64,000 nucleotides of DNA from positions 25,462-89,461 of the forward strand of contig NZ_JABKKE010000017.1 of assembly GCF_013166575.1 (NCBI RefSeq). The letters run 5' to 3'. Position 1 is the first letter of the stretch; each line of letters opens with the position of its first letter. This document shows positions 24,808 to 34,535 of this stretch, one piece after another. The position numbers and the translations under genes were made by a program. The notes beneath the pieces were generated by a model. It made no database searches. It was not told the origin of the DNA and saw nothing but the letters and a program-made list of their open reading frames with translations. The stretch comes from Xylanibacter rodentium. Lineage in GTDB: Bacteria; Bacteroidota; Bacteroidia; Bacteroidales; Bacteroidaceae.

Positions 24808-27800
24808 TCAAGAGTGCTCCAAAACTACCACCCCTTCCTGCTTCTTTCCGTCCATCATGATTTTCAGCGGGCGCTCGAAGCGTACGTGGCGCACATATTG
24901 CGTCTCTTCTATGGCAGGCATGGCGTCAAGGATATCCTTGCGGAAGATGCCGTCGCCGTTGAACGTGTTGATAGTGAAGTATCCCACACCGAACGATGTC
25001 AGATTCTGGAAGAAGTGAGTGCCCTGGCTCGGGTCCACGCGGTAGTTCTTCAAACCGGCTTCTACTATCACGCGGGCAGCGCTGATATGAGGCCATTTCA
25101 CGGGTATGCCCAGCCAATAGTCGCTCGACCCCCACCGGCCGGGCCCGACGAGCACATATCCGCGTCCTGTGTCAAGGAACTTGCGGTTGACGGCCTCCAC
25201 GTCGCGGGCTATGGCCGGGTTGTTGGCGGCGGTGAAATCTTCGTCGGTCTTTACGTAAACCACGTCGGTCACGTCCTCGCAGATGCCGTGACCCAACGAG
25301 TTGTGCGAACGTAACAGGCAACTGTCGTCCGGAATGGCCTGCAGGTCTTCGTCGAGCATCTGCTTGCTGTCTACAATGGGGCGTATCTGCAGCAGATACA
25401 GTTCGCCGGTCTTGTCGGTATTCATGTTGCATGCAAACTCTATCTCTACGGGGCGGCGCATTTCTTCCGCTCCGCATTTCTGTGCTGTCTGGAGCAGCTC
25501 CGGCAGCGGGAATACGCCCTGTTGCAGCACTCCGCAGAAGGAAATAACCTTTCGTCCGCCTTCATATATGCCGTCGCGTATCACTTGGTCGTACGGGTCG
25601 AACGTTGAGGCTATATAGTTGAGGGAGCCGTCCTTGTCGGCTTCCTTTACCCTCAGGTTAAGTATGTTGAATCCGTCGTCGGCCTTCAGTTCTGTTGCCA
25701 CGTTCTTCATGTCGAGTGCATAGAATCGTGTCTGCGTATCGCGCAGTGCCGTCTCCATCTCGCTCGTCTGCAGCACTTGGTGCGGATGGTGTGGGCTCAC
25801 GCGTAGCGTCTGTCCTCCGTCTACGATATATTTGCCCAGTCCGAGGGCCAGGTTGGCAATGCCCTCTTCTGCCTTTTCGTCGCCTATGGGGTAATAGTTG
25901 AGCGAGCGTAGCACACCGCTGAATGTGGGATAGTAGCGGTCGCCGTACTGTCTGCCCACCACTTCCTGCAGTATCACGGCCATCTTCTCCTGGTCTATGA
26001 CATTGCTCGTTGCCGTCATATATGCTTTTGAGTCCCTGTAGAACACCGAGGCATATACGCCTTTGATGGCGGCGGCCAGCATGCGCAGCATCTCGTACTT
26101 GTCGTCGAGGTATGGAATCATGTATGTTGAGTAGATGCCGGCAAACGGCTGATAGTGCGAGTCTTCGAGCAGCGAGGATGAACGCACGGCTATCGGCGAC
26201 TTCACCGCGTCAAAGAATGTGAAGAAGTCGGCAATCAGCGAGTCGGGCAGCTGTGCCCGCAGGAAGTGGTTGAGTATTTCGTCGTCGCTTGCATCGCTCA
26301 GGGCAATCTGATACAGATTGTTCTTGTCCATGAACTCGTCGAAGAAATCGGTGCAGAGCACCACCGTGCGAGGTATCGACACCGATGCACCGGGAAAACG
26401 GTTGAATTCCGGATGGCGCTTGATGATGTTGTCGAGGAATGCCAGACCACGGCCCTTTCCGCCGAGTGAGCCTTCGCCGATGCGGGCAAAATGACCGTAG
26501 GCGTCGAATTTGCCGCGGTCGAACACGGCCACGATACCTATGTTTTTCATTCTGCGGTACTGTACTATGGCGTCGAAGATAATCTGCCGGTGGGCATCCA
26601 CGTCCTGCAACTTATGCCATGTGACGTGCTTGAGGAATGCCGACACGGGGAATATCGCCCGTGCACAGAGCCAACGGCTGACGTGGTTACGGCTCACGTG
26701 ATATAGCATCGAGTCGTTGGGAATCTTGAATATGTTGTCCTGCAGTTCTTTAAGCGTGCGTACCCGCATCACCTCTTCGTGGGTATTGGGGTCACGGAAG
26801 ATAAAGTCACCGAAGCCCATGTGTTCTTCCATCAGTTTGCGCAGGTCGATATTCATTTTCTTCGAGTTCTTGTCTACGAAGCGGAAACCTTCTGCCCGTG
26901 CTTTATCTGCATTGTCAGATTCGGCGCTTTGAAGGATTAGCGGTACATATTCGTCGCGCCTGCGTATCTCACGCAGCAGACGAAGGCCGGCATCGGCCAC
27001 GCCCAGTCCGCCACCGGCACCGCCGGCGGGAAGTGGGGTGGAGCCGGTCAGGTCGTGCCCAGCCGATTTGCCTATCGGGAAGCGTGCGTCGCTGATTACT
27101 CCAAGTATGTTGTCGGCATAGCGTTCGTATATCTCCATGGCCTCGTCATAGCAGCGTGCCAGCACCACCTTGGGGCGTCCGCGTTTACGTTGTGCAGCAG
27201 CGTGCGGGTTGAGTGCCTCGGTGGAGAAACGGTTGCTCTGCAGCAGGATATAACTGTACAGGTTGGGCAGTACTGACGAATAAAACCGTATGCTGTCCTC
27301 AACGAGCAGTATTACCTGTACACCGGCCTCTCTGATGTCGTGGTCGATGTTCATCCTGTCCTCTATCAGCTTGATTATGGACAGGATAAGGTTGGTGTTG
27401 CCCAACCAGCAGAACACATAGTCGAATATAGACAGGTCTTCGTTCTGCATTCGTCGTGTGATGCCATGCGAGAACGGTGTTAGTACTACGCATGGAATGT
27501 CAGGCGACGACGCCTTTACGGCTCTTGCCACATCGAAGGCGTCGTTGTCGGCATTTCCAGGCATACATATCACGAGGTCGATGTTCGTTGTGTGCAGCAC
27601 GTTCTCCGCCTCCTCCGTTGTGCTCACCTGTGTGAACGTTGGCGGATAGCGTAGTCCGAGGTCCATATACTCATCGAAAATCTTCTCGTCTACCCGTCCG
27701 TCGTCTTCGAGCATGAAAGCGTCATACGGGTTGGCCACGATAAGTACGTTGAATATACGCTTTGTCATCAGGTTGACGAACGATACGTCTTTCAGGTAGA

Positions 27801-27834
27801 AATCGTTCCATTCCTGTGGTATTTCTGTTGCCAT
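24808..27834 (-). CDS. Receiver-like / PEP-pyruvate-binding (PPDK N-terminal) fusion protein
   Basis: 1008 residues. Two receiver-like domains come first (about 27-160 and 173-330; the second has LLVEDS and a conserved LQSAES strand). A PPDK_N ATP-grasp region follows (about 440-820: GEGSLGGKGRGLAFL, IAVRSSSLLEDS, PFAGIYSTY, LYLLQIRPI). The phosphohistidine swivel domain and the TIM-barrel PEP domain of PEP synthase are absent. The C-terminal 200 residues (VGPGRWGSSDYWLGIPVKW) are a conserved domain of this Bacteroidetes family. Full PEP synthase activity is therefore unlikely; signal-controlled ATP/pyruvate binding is inference. Confidence 0.85.
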   Translation of the reverse strand: MATEIPQEWNDFYLKDVSFVNLMTKRIFNVLIVANPYDAFMLEDDGRVDEKIFDEYMDLGLRYPPTFTQVSTTEEAENVLHTTNIDLVICMPGNADNDAFDVARAVKASSPDIPCVVLTPFSHGITRRMQNEDLSIFDYVFCWLGNTNLILSIIKLIEDRMNIDHDIREAGVQVILLVEDSIRFYSSVLPNLYSYILLQSNRFSTEALNPHAAAQRKRGRPKVVLARCYDEAMEIYERYADNILGVISDARFPIGKSAGHDLTGSTPLPAGGAGGGLGVADAGLRLLREIRRRDEYVPLILQSAESDNADKARAEGFRFVDKNSKKMNIDLRKLMEEHMGFGDFIFRDPNTHEEVMRVRTLKELQDNIFKIPNDSMLYHVSRNHVSRWLCARAIFPVSAFLKHVTWHKLQDVDAHRQIIFDAIVQYRRMKNIGIVAVFDRGKFDAYGHFARIGEGSLGGKGRGLAFLDNIIKRHPEFNRFPGASVSIPRTVVLCTDFFDEFMDKNNLYQIALSDASDDEILNHFLRAQLPDSLIADFFTFFDAVKSPIAVRSSSLLEDSHYQPFAGIYSTYMIPYLDDKYEMLRMLAAAIKGVYASVFYRDSKAYMTATSNVIDQEKMAVILQEVVGRQYGDRYYPTFSGVLRSLNYYPIGDEKAEEGIANLALGLGKYIVDGGQTLRVSPHHPHQVLQTSEMETALRDTQTRFYALDMKNVATELKADDGFNILNLRVKEADKDGSLNYIASTFDPYDQVIRDGIYEGGRKVISFCGVLQQGVFPLPELLQTAQKCGAEEMRRPVEIEFACNMNTDKTGELYLLQIRPIVDSKQMLDEDLQAIPDDSCLLRSHNSLGHGICEDVTDVVYVKTDEDFTAANNPAIARDVEAVNRKFLDTGRGYVLVGPGRWGSSDYWLGIPVKWPHISAARVIVEAGLKNYRVDPSQGTHFFQNLTSFGVGYFTINTFNGDGIFRKDILDAMPAIEETQYVRHVRFERPLKIMMDGKKQEGVVVLEHS

Positions 27835-27891
27835 ATCCTGTTTTGTATTGTTTTTGTTTGGAATTTGTTTTGTTCCCTTTTTTTTACTAAT

Positions 27892-27934
27892 GACAAACGC
27901 GGACCGGGCTGTTTTATGCCGTTCCGCGTTTGTC
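27892..27934. terminator. Perfect 12-bp stem-loop between the lipoprotein and PPDK-like genes
   Basis: GACAAACGCGGA (27892-27903) pairs with TCCGCGTTTGTC (27923-27934). It lies 15 bases after the stop of the leftward lipoprotein gene and should end its transcript. The T-run follows on the plus strand, where there is no gene. Confidence 0.65.
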
Positions 27935-27949
27935 GTATGATGTTTTTTT

Positions 27950-28711
27950 TTATTCGTAATACTCTATGTTTCTGGTCTGTGTGAACGAACCGTTGGTCTT
28001 TTCGACCTTGTTGTTCTGTTCTTCATCGCCAAAATCATCATATTCCTCCACAGTGCTTGTCCACTTCACTGTGCGTTCGGTCCAGTTGCCGTATTGATCA
28101 AACTTGGTATAGGTGTAGTTTTGCTCCAGAGTCCAATTCATATACTCGTCGTTGCTTGTACATGTGGCGCTTTTTTCCATACCCTCATTGTCGAGGATAA
28201 ATTCCTCTCCATACAATCCGGTACATTCTCCAGAGTCGAATGTGTACGATATTTTGTTCTTCCCGTACTGGAAGTGATAGCCCTGCTGTTCGCTGCATCC
28301 GTCGGCACAGTCAATGGCTGTGATGCGTCCGTCCTTGTCGCGCTTCACTTTGTTGCCTTTCTTGTTGGTCACTTTGCCGCTCTCCACCTTTTCGTATGAT
28401 ATATTGTAGGTGTCGATTCGTGTCAGACGGCCTTGATCGTCGTATCCGAGTTGCATGCTTGTTTGCTTGTTGTCGTGATATAAGCCGATTATTTTTGCGG
28501 CCTTGACATTGCCTTTCAGGCCGAACAAGGTGAGGTCGGGTGTGCTCAGCTTGTTCTTGGTCCCTTCGGCCGGCATTTCCTTCTGCTGGTTTACAACGGT
28601 GCTGTCATTTGCTCCGGGAACATCAGTTCCGCTTTTCTTATTGCCGCATGAGGCCATGCAAATGGATGCTGTGGCTAACATCATTGCCAATGTCTTTTTT
28701 CCAATAGTCAT
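27950..28711 (-). CDS. Lipoprotein of unknown function
   Basis: 253 residues with lipobox MASCGNKK. A disordered linker leads into a beta-rich domain with short repeated YxxxGRLTRIDTYN / YGKNKISYTF / FDQYGNWTERTVKW units, resembling YD/RHS-like repeats seen in many Bacteroidetes lipoproteins. It lies between an M23 peptidase gene (53-base gap) and the PPDK-like gene, all leftward. Confidence 0.7.
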   Translation of the reverse strand: MTIGKKTLAMMLATASICMASCGNKKSGTDVPGANDSTVVNQQKEMPAEGTKNKLSTPDLTLFGLKGNVKAAKIIGLYHDNKQTSMQLGYDDQGRLTRIDTYNISYEKVESGKVTNKKGNKVKRDKDGRITAIDCADGCSEQQGYHFQYGKNKISYTFDSGECTGLYGEEFILDNEGMEKSATCTSNDEYMNWTLEQNYTYTKFDQYGNWTERTVKWTSTVEEYDDFGDEEQNNKVEKTNGSFTQTRNIEYYE

Positions 28712-28764
28712 AGGTCTTTTATTTTTTAGGTGAATAACTTGGGCTTGTATGTACCGGGCGGGCT

Positions 28765-29403
28765 TTATTTACCTTTCGCCATGTAGTTGGCTTCCGACTT
28801 TATCGAGATGCCCTTGCCGGTTTTTGTGAATGTTAAGAGATTCATCTTGATGGAGTGGTTGGCGTGGTCGAAAATCTTTGCCGGATCGAATGTGCGGCCG
28901 TTGATGCGGCATTCAAAGTGCAGATGCTCAGTCGTGGCGCGTCCTGTACGACCTGTCAGCGCAATCACCTGACCGGCTTTCACCTTGTCGCCCACTTTCA
29001 CGAGGTTCTTCGAGTTGTGGCTGTACAGTGTCTCTATGCCGTTGGGATGTTTAATCTTGATGCACTTGCCATAGCCGCTATATACCTGTGACATGGTCAC
29101 CACACCGTCGAAAGCAGCAAGAATGTTGTCATTGGGTTTTGTCTTTATGTCCACACCACTGTGATTGCGCCCGCCGCGTCTGCCGTATTGGCTTATCACT
29201 TTGGCCCCGGGCAGCGGATAGTGCCACTCTCCGGGATTGAGGTCGGAAAGATTGATGGTGAATTTCTTGCCGCTGGCAAACGGATCTTTGTTCACTACCT
29301 CTGTATCGTCTTTCTGTCCGGTTTTCGTATTTTGGTCTTTGGCTGTCGATGTCATTGTCACCATGAAAGCCGCCGTAATGATAAATAGATGTTTCAGTTT
29401 CAT
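28765..29403 (-). CDS. M23 family metallopeptidase (LytM-type), exported
   Basis: 212 residues with a signal peptide (LFIITAAFMVTMTSTA). The M23 domain has HSGVDI, LYSHNSKN and EHLHFE, supplying the zinc ligands His and Asp and the HxH. It also shows the KVGDKVKAGQVIALTGRTG loop. It is a periplasmic peptidoglycan endopeptidase or a scaffold for one. Single-domain form; compare the LysM-bearing relative at 59490-60425. Confidence 0.93.
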   Translation of the reverse strand: MKLKHLFIITAAFMVTMTSTAKDQNTKTGQKDDTEVVNKDPFASGKKFTINLSDLNPGEWHYPLPGAKVISQYGRRGGRNHSGVDIKTKPNDNILAAFDGVVTMSQVYSGYGKCIKIKHPNGIETLYSHNSKNLVKVGDKVKAGQVIALTGRTGRATTEHLHFECRINGRTFDPAKIFDHANHSIKMNLLTFTKTGKGISIKSEANYMAKGK

Positions 29404-29476
29404 TTTGCAGTAATATTCTTTAATTGATATTATTATATTTCTTTATTGTATATTTTTTATATTGATAGCATATGTC

Positions 29477-30298
29477 TTAATGCCGTTCTTGGTGAGCGCT
29501 CCTCACGATGATGCCCGTAAAAATTCGTCCTGAGGCAGTTCCGAGGCGACGTGCGGAGAAGAACATTTCGTGATTGGCATAAGTGCATGTTCCGTCTATG
29601 GTAATGTTGGTCTGCGGAATACCGGTATTGATTAGCTGGTGGCGGTTGCATTCCCACAGGTCTATGTGCCACTTGTCCTTGTGCCGGCTTATCGTTTCCA
29701 TGCAGAAACCGGCATCTGTGAAAGCCTCGTATACTTCATCTCCTACTTCAAATGCTTCAAGCGATATGCCCGGGCCTATCACAGCTTTCAGTCGTGATGG
29801 ATTGGTGTCGAAAGTCTCGGTCATGGCTCCAACGGCCTTTTCTGTGATGCGCTCCACGGTACAGCGCCATCCGGCATGCACGGCACAGACAGCTCTATGC
29901 TCGTTGTCGTACAGAAGCACCGGTATGCAGTCGGCCGTAGACACTCCTATGCATACATCTTCTATATCGGTCATCAGTGCGTCAGTGCTTTCCAATGCCT
30001 TGTCGCGTTCAGTGATGGACATTGCCATCAGTTTACTGTCAACATGAACCACCTTCGTACCGTGTGTCTGATGAGGAATGACGATTTTCCCGTCTTTGTA
30101 TTTGTCCGGCCATAGGGTGTTGCCGAGTGCAGTCATGTTGCGGGCCACCGTTTCCGGGTCGTCACCGCACCACCGGTTCACATTCATTCCGCCGTATGGC
30201 CCGCTACTGTATCCTCCATAGCGTGTGGTGCTGAACGCTGTCACCCCCGGGCCTATGTCATAGTATCGCAGCACGGGCGCGTCAGCTGTTGGCCCCAT
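29477..30298 (-). CDS. pgeF: Laccase-domain protein PgeF/YfiH (peptidoglycan editing factor-like)
   Basis: About 273 residues from ATG 30298; ATG 30310 is also possible. Motifs: [34 protein letters not shown] and [14 protein letters not shown], containing the Cys and His zinc ligands of the DUF152 family. Family members clear mis-incorporated serine from cell-wall precursors or act on purine nucleosides. The start overlaps the end of obgE by 17 bases, so the two are translated from one leftward transcript. Confidence 0.88.
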   Translation of the reverse strand: MGPTADAPVLRYYDIGPGVTAFSTTRYGGYSSGPYGGMNVNRWCGDDPETVARNMTALGNTLWPDKYKDGKIVIPHQTHGTKVVHVDSKLMAMSITERDKALESTDALMTDIEDVCIGVSTADCIPVLLYDNEHRAVCAVHAGWRCTVERITEKAVGAMTETFDTNPSRLKAVIGPGISLEAFEVGDEVYEAFTDAGFCMETISRHKDKWHIDLWECNRHQLINTGIPQTNITIDGTCTYANHEMFFSARRLGTASGRIFTGIIVRSAHQERH

Positions 30299-31496
30299 TT
30301 TTTTCGTCATCCTCTTCGTATTCGAAGTCTTCAAGATATTCCACATCTTCGAGGTCTTCGATGTCCTCTTCGTCTACGTCCACATATTCTATATCGTCCA
30401 TAGCACCCTCTTCTTCCATTTCCTTCATGAAACGGGTCATGTCCTTGTCGCGGTGCACCAATGTTTCGGTGCTTCCGGTCATTATGTCCTGCAATTTGTT
30501 GCTCTCGCTGTTCAGTTCGCGCCACAGCACGTCTTTCAGTTCGTCAAGTCCGATATTTGCCACCGACGATATGAATACCACGGGCACGTCTTCCGGTAAT
30601 GTCTCGCGCAGCATCTCGATCAGTTCTTCATCAAGAAGGTCGCATTTGGTCACAGCCAGTACTCGGTGTTTGTCGAGCATGTCGGGGTTGAAGTTGCTCA
30701 ACTCGTTCAACAGAATTTCGTATTCCTTTTTTATGTCGTCTGTGTCGCCCGGCACCATGAACAGCAACAGTGAGTTGCGTTCAATGTGACGCAGGAACCG
30801 CAGCCCGAGACCCTTGCCTTCGCTTGCGCCCTCGATGATACCCGGAATGTCGGCCATCACGAACGAACGACGGTCGCGGTAGCTCACGATGCCTAATGAC
30901 GGCTCAAGCGTGGTAAAAGGATAGTTGGCTATCTTGGGGCGTGCGCTTGACAGCGATGACAGCAGTGTCGATTTTCCAGCGTTGGGGAATCCCACCAATC
31001 CGACGTCGGCCAGCAGTTTAAGCTCAAGGATGATTGTCATTTCCTGCATCGGTTCGCCCGGTTGTGCGTAGCGTGGAGCCTGATTGGTGGCTGTACGGAA
31101 CTGGAAGTTGCCCAATCCGCCGCGTCCGCCTTTGAGCAGTAACACTTCCTGTCCGTCGTGCATCACATCACATACGTACTTGCCTGTTTCGGCATTGTAT
31201 ACCACCGTGCCGCAAGGCACGTCGATATATACGTCTTTACCCTTTGTTCCATGGCATTTGTCCCGTCCGCCGTTGCCGCCATGTTCGGCGCGTACATGGC
31301 GTTCGTATTTCAAGTGGAGCAGTGTCCAGTAGTTGTGGTTGGCACGCAGGTATACGCTGCCTCCGTCACCTCCGTCGCCTCCGTCGGGGCCTCCGTTTGG
31401 GTTGTATTTCACGTGGCGCAGGTGCATAGAGCCGCGTCCGCCTTTTCCGGAGCGGCAATATATTTTTACGTAATCTACGAAATTGGATTCTGCCAT
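30282..31496 (-). CDS. obgE: Obg family GTPase
   Basis: 404 residues. The glycine-rich Obg fold (1-158) shows [12 protein letters not shown] and GGRGGLGN. The G domain has G1 [10 protein letters not shown]3 [10 protein letters not shown]4 TKCD. A long acidic C-terminal tail ([22 protein letters not shown]) ends it. Obg binds the large ribosomal subunit and links ribosome assembly to stringent response. It is followed by pgeF with overlap. Confidence 0.96.
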   Translation of the reverse strand: MAESNFVDYVKIYCRSGKGGRGSMHLRHVKYNPNGGPDGGDGGDGGSVYLRANHNYWTLLHLKYERHVRAEHGGNGGRDKCHGTKGKDVYIDVPCGTVVYNAETGKYVCDVMHDGQEVLLLKGGRGGLGNFQFRTATNQAPRYAQPGEPMQEMTIILELKLLADVGLVGFPNAGKSTLLSSLSSARPKIANYPFTTLEPSLGIVSYRDRRSFVMADIPGIIEGASEGKGLGLRFLRHIERNSLLLFMVPGDTDDIKKEYEILLNELSNFNPDMLDKHRVLAVTKCDLLDEELIEMLRETLPEDVPVVFISSVANIGLDELKDVLWRELNSESNKLQDIMTGSTETLVHRDKDMTRFMKEMEEEGAMDDIEYVDVDEEDIEDLEDVEYLEDFEYEEDDEKNGANS

Positions 31497-31998
31497 ATAT
31501 TAATGGATAATATTATAAATATTTTGCAAAGATACTGAAAAACAGGCATATTGCAAAATAAAAGCTGCGGTTTTGTAATTCTTGTACATTATATGATATC
31601 AGTTCGTTTTTGACGGACGAACGTTTGCCATGTGGGTGTTTCTGTGTTTTACAGCCAATTTCCCTCATTTTGCAAGCGGATATACGGTAATTTGGAGAGA
31701 TACGGCAGGTTGAAACAGGTTGGAAAATGAGGTAGGTCTTGTTTTTATCATGAAAAATCTGCAGAATCCCCAGTCTGTTACAAAAAAAGGTTTTATATGC
31801 TTTTGGGGAAACAATTTTTAATATATGTATTACGAAAAGTAACAATTTGAAACACGTCGGCTCTTTCTTGTAAAAAGCAGAAAGCGATATAGTGGCATTT
31901 GCCGCCTTTTGTACTACTTTTGCAACCGAAACGTTTCAATGTGTATACTCAAACGGGTATATGCATGTCAAAGTGTTACTGAAGAAATAAATTAAGGT
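31497..31998. other. Divergent intergenic region between obgE and the P-II gene
   Basis: It holds the obgE promoter at 31527-31557 and a plus-strand TACTTTTG (31915-31922) 77 bases before the P-II gene. Between them nothing was recognised. A 110-residue leftward frame (31513-31845) has no protein-like features and covers the obgE promoter. Confidence 0.5.
31527..31557 (-). promoter_or_regulatory. Bacteroidetes promoter of obgE
   Basis: Minus strand TTTG (31554-31557), a 19-base spacer and TATCTTTG (31527-31534), about 30 bases before the start codon. Confidence 0.8.
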
Positions 31999-32346
31999 AT
32001 GAAAAAGATTGAAGCAATCGTCCGGAAAACGAAATTCGAGGATGTAAAGGAAGCTTTGTTGAACTCGGATATAGACTGGTTCGAGTATCACAGTGTACAC
32101 GGTATAGGGCAAAGCCGTGAGGAACGTATATACCGTGGTGTGCAATACTCCACTGATGTTATAGAACGTATGGCACTTACCATAGTCTGCCGCGACCAGT
32201 TTGTCGATCCTACGGTAAAGGTTATACTTGACGTGGCTCACACGGGGGAAGTGGGTGACGGGCGAATCTTTGTAAGCGAGATGATTGATACTTGGTCTAT
32301 TCGCACAGGTGAGAACGGTGATACAGTCCTGCGTGACAAGAAGTAG
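31999..32346 (+). CDS. P-II family nitrogen regulatory protein
   Basis: 115 residues. MKKIEAIVRKTKFEDVKEAL is the P-II start. The T-loop keeps the tyrosine (RGVQYSTD). The second signature GEVGDGRIFVSEMIDTWSIRTGENG is present. P-II proteins sense 2-oxoglutarate, ATP and ADP. The gene is 77 bases before amtB, the standard GlnK-AmtB pair, so it probably gates the ammonium channel. Confidence 0.94.
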   Translation: MKKIEAIVRKTKFEDVKEALLNSDIDWFEYHSVHGIGQSREERIYRGVQYSTDVIERMALTIVCRDQFVDPTVKVILDVAHTGEVGDGRIFVSEMIDTWSIRTGENGDTVLRDKK

Positions 32347-32423
32347 CCGGGAAGTGGAAGGAACAAGTAATACGACACAAAACAAATAAAAAAACAACAC
32401 AAACACAATATATATTTATAATT

Positions 32424-33677
32424 ATGAATGAATTAGGATTATCACTTGATACAGTATGGATGCTGTTGGCGGCAATGCTGGTATTTTGGATGCAGCCTGG
32501 ATTTGCCCTGTGTGAGGCGGGTTTTACCCGTGGCAAGAACACGGCCAACATATTGATGAAGAATTTTGTCGACTTTATGTTCGGCTCGTTGCTTTTTTTC
32601 TTTGTGGGCTTCGGCTTCATGTTCGGTTCCGATGGTGCCGGCTTTGTGGGTATGCCCAATTTTGGCTCTCTCTCTTTCTATAACGGTGACCTTCCCGTTG
32701 AGGGGTTCCTTATTTTCGAGACAGTTTTCTGTGCCACATCGGCAACCATTGTCAGCGGAGCGATGGCCGAGCGCACCAAGTTTTCCATGTACCTTTTATA
32801 CAGTGCGGCAATATCACTGTTCATCTATCCTATAGAGGGACATTGGACATGGGGTGGCGGCTGGCTGTGCAATGATGCCTCCAATTCATTTATGATGAAA
32901 ACCTTCGGTTATGTATTTCATGATTTTGCCGGTTCGGCCATAGTCCATAGTGTAGGTGGAGTATTGGCTCTGATAGGAGCTTTGGCCTTGGGACCGCGTA
33001 TAGATAAATATGGAAAGAATGGTGAAAGCCGTGCCATACCCGGTCACAATCTGGCCATGGCATCTCTCGGAGTGTTCATACTGTGGCTCGGATGGTTCGG
33101 ATTCAATCCCGGCAGTCAGTTGGCGGCATCGGGCGAAATTAATCGCGTGGCTATATCGCATGTATTCCTGACCACCAATCTTGCCGCCGCTTCAGGTGGA
33201 GTGGCTACAATGTTCGTTACTTGGTTCAGGTATGGCAAACCGTCACTTTCACTCACACTTAACGGTGTGCTTGCCGGTCTGGTCGGTATTACGGCCGGCT
33301 GCGATGTGGTTTCGCCTTTAGGAGCCGTCGCCATCGGTATTGTCTGTGGCGTGGTGCTGGTATTTGCCATTGAGTTTATCGACCATACGCTCCATATCGA
33401 CGATCCGGTCGGAGCTTCGTCCGTTCATGGTGTGTGCGGTATTCTGGGAACGATGATGACCGGATTGCTTTCCACATCCGACGGTGCTTTTTATGGAAAC
33501 GGATGGGGATTCTTCGGTGCCGAATGTTTCGGTGTGCTGGTCATTGACCTGTGGGCTGCCGTATGCGGTGTCGTACTATTCTTCGGAATAAAGAAAATCC
33601 ACGGCCTTCGTGTCAGCGCACGTGTTGAGGAGGAGGGACTTGACGTCTACGAACATGGCGAGAGCTGTTACAACTGA
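32424..33677 (+). CDS. amtB: Ammonium transporter
   Basis: 417 residues, about 11 TM helices. It has no cleaved signal. FALCEAGFTRGKN is the Amt start; the pore histidines lie in IVHSVGGVLAL and SSVHGVCG; the helix motif DFAGSAIVHSVGG is the Amt signature. It carries ammonia/ammonium across the inner membrane under P-II control. It is the second gene of the nitrogen cluster. Confidence 0.95.
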   Translation: MNELGLSLDTVWMLLAAMLVFWMQPGFALCEAGFTRGKNTANILMKNFVDFMFGSLLFFFVGFGFMFGSDGAGFVGMPNFGSLSFYNGDLPVEGFLIFETVFCATSATIVSGAMAERTKFSMYLLYSAAISLFIYPIEGHWTWGGGWLCNDASNSFMMKTFGYVFHDFAGSAIVHSVGGVLALIGALALGPRIDKYGKNGESRAIPGHNLAMASLGVFILWLGWFGFNPGSQLAASGEINRVAISHVFLTTNLAAASGGVATMFVTWFRYGKPSLSLTLNGVLAGLVGITAGCDVVSPLGAVAIGIVCGVVLVFAIEFIDHTLHIDDPVGASSVHGVCGILGTMMTGLLSTSDGAFYGNGWGFFGAECFGVLVIDLWAAVCGVVLFFGIKKIHGLRVSARVEEEGLDVYEHGESCYN

Positions 33678-33774
33678 CGTGTATAGCCGTACCGGAAACA
33701 ATATCCGCCGGTATATCCGGGCGGAACTGTAATCAGAATGGAATATAAAGTAAGTAGTAAGTAATAAGATTGTT

Positions 33775-34491
33775 ATGAAATCAGTAAAATCATTTGTCTT
33801 GACGGCAATTCTCCTTTTCGGAGCAACAGTGACGGAGGCGCAGGACAAGGTAGCGGCAGTTATAAAGACCGACATCGTGAACAATTACATTTGGCGTGGT
33901 CAGGATTTGGGCAACGTATCGCTGCAGCCTACATTGGGTGTGGAGTATAAAGGTCTGGCGTTGACGGCATGGGGTAGTGTGGGACTGGCTGAGGCCAGCG
34001 ACACCAAAGAGTTTGACCTCACGCTTTCCTACACTATTGGCGGGCTGAACATCGGACTGACCGACTATTGGTTCAATGCCAACGGAGGCGACCCGAAGAA
34101 CCGTTATTTCATGTACAAGGCGCACTCCACCAACCATGTCTTCGAGGCCAATATCGGCTACGATTTCGGTCCGGCCTCAGTGCAGTGGTATACCAATTTT
34201 GCAGGCAACGACGGCCTTGACGACAATGGTGGGCGGGCATATAGCAGCTATGCCGAGGTGAATGTCCCGTTCCGTCTTGGCGGATTGTCTTGGACTGCAA
34301 CGGTTGGCGCAGTGCCCTACGCCACTTCTTTCTACTCGACTGACGGTTTTGCCGTGACCAATGTCTCGCTGAAAGCCGTCAAGGAACTGCAGATGACCGA
34401 TAAGTTCAGTGTGCCGGTGTTTGCCGGGGTGTCGGCCAATCCGTGTGCGCAGAAAGCCTATATGGTGGTGGGCTTTACGCTGGAGCCGTAA
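33775..34491 (+). CDS. Outer-membrane beta-barrel protein of the nitrogen cluster (TorF-like)
   Basis: 238 residues with signal peptide (FVLTAILLFGATVTEAQ). It begins TDIVNNYIWRGQDLGNVSLQPTLG, the start of TorF-type putative porins, and continues as alternating amphipathic strands ending VGFTLEP. Its place between amtB and asnB suggests a role in uptake of a nitrogen compound across the outer membrane, which is inference from context. Confidence 0.8.
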   Translation: MKSVKSFVLTAILLFGATVTEAQDKVAAVIKTDIVNNYIWRGQDLGNVSLQPTLGVEYKGLALTAWGSVGLAEASDTKEFDLTLSYTIGGLNIGLTDYWFNANGGDPKNRYFMYKAHSTNHVFEANIGYDFGPASVQWYTNFAGNDGLDDNGGRAYSSYAEVNVPFRLGGLSWTATVGAVPYATSFYSTDGFAVTNVSLKAVKELQMTDKFSVPVFAGVSANPCAQKAYMVVGFTLEP

Positions 34492-34535
34492 AACGGGCGG
34501 CATGACCGTAATATTCATTCAAATAAAATACCATT

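Noticed and set aside
31513..31845. 110-residue leftward frame
   Set aside because: It covers the obgE promoter, has no signal, domain or ribosome binding site, and the composition is that of AT-rich intergenic DNA.
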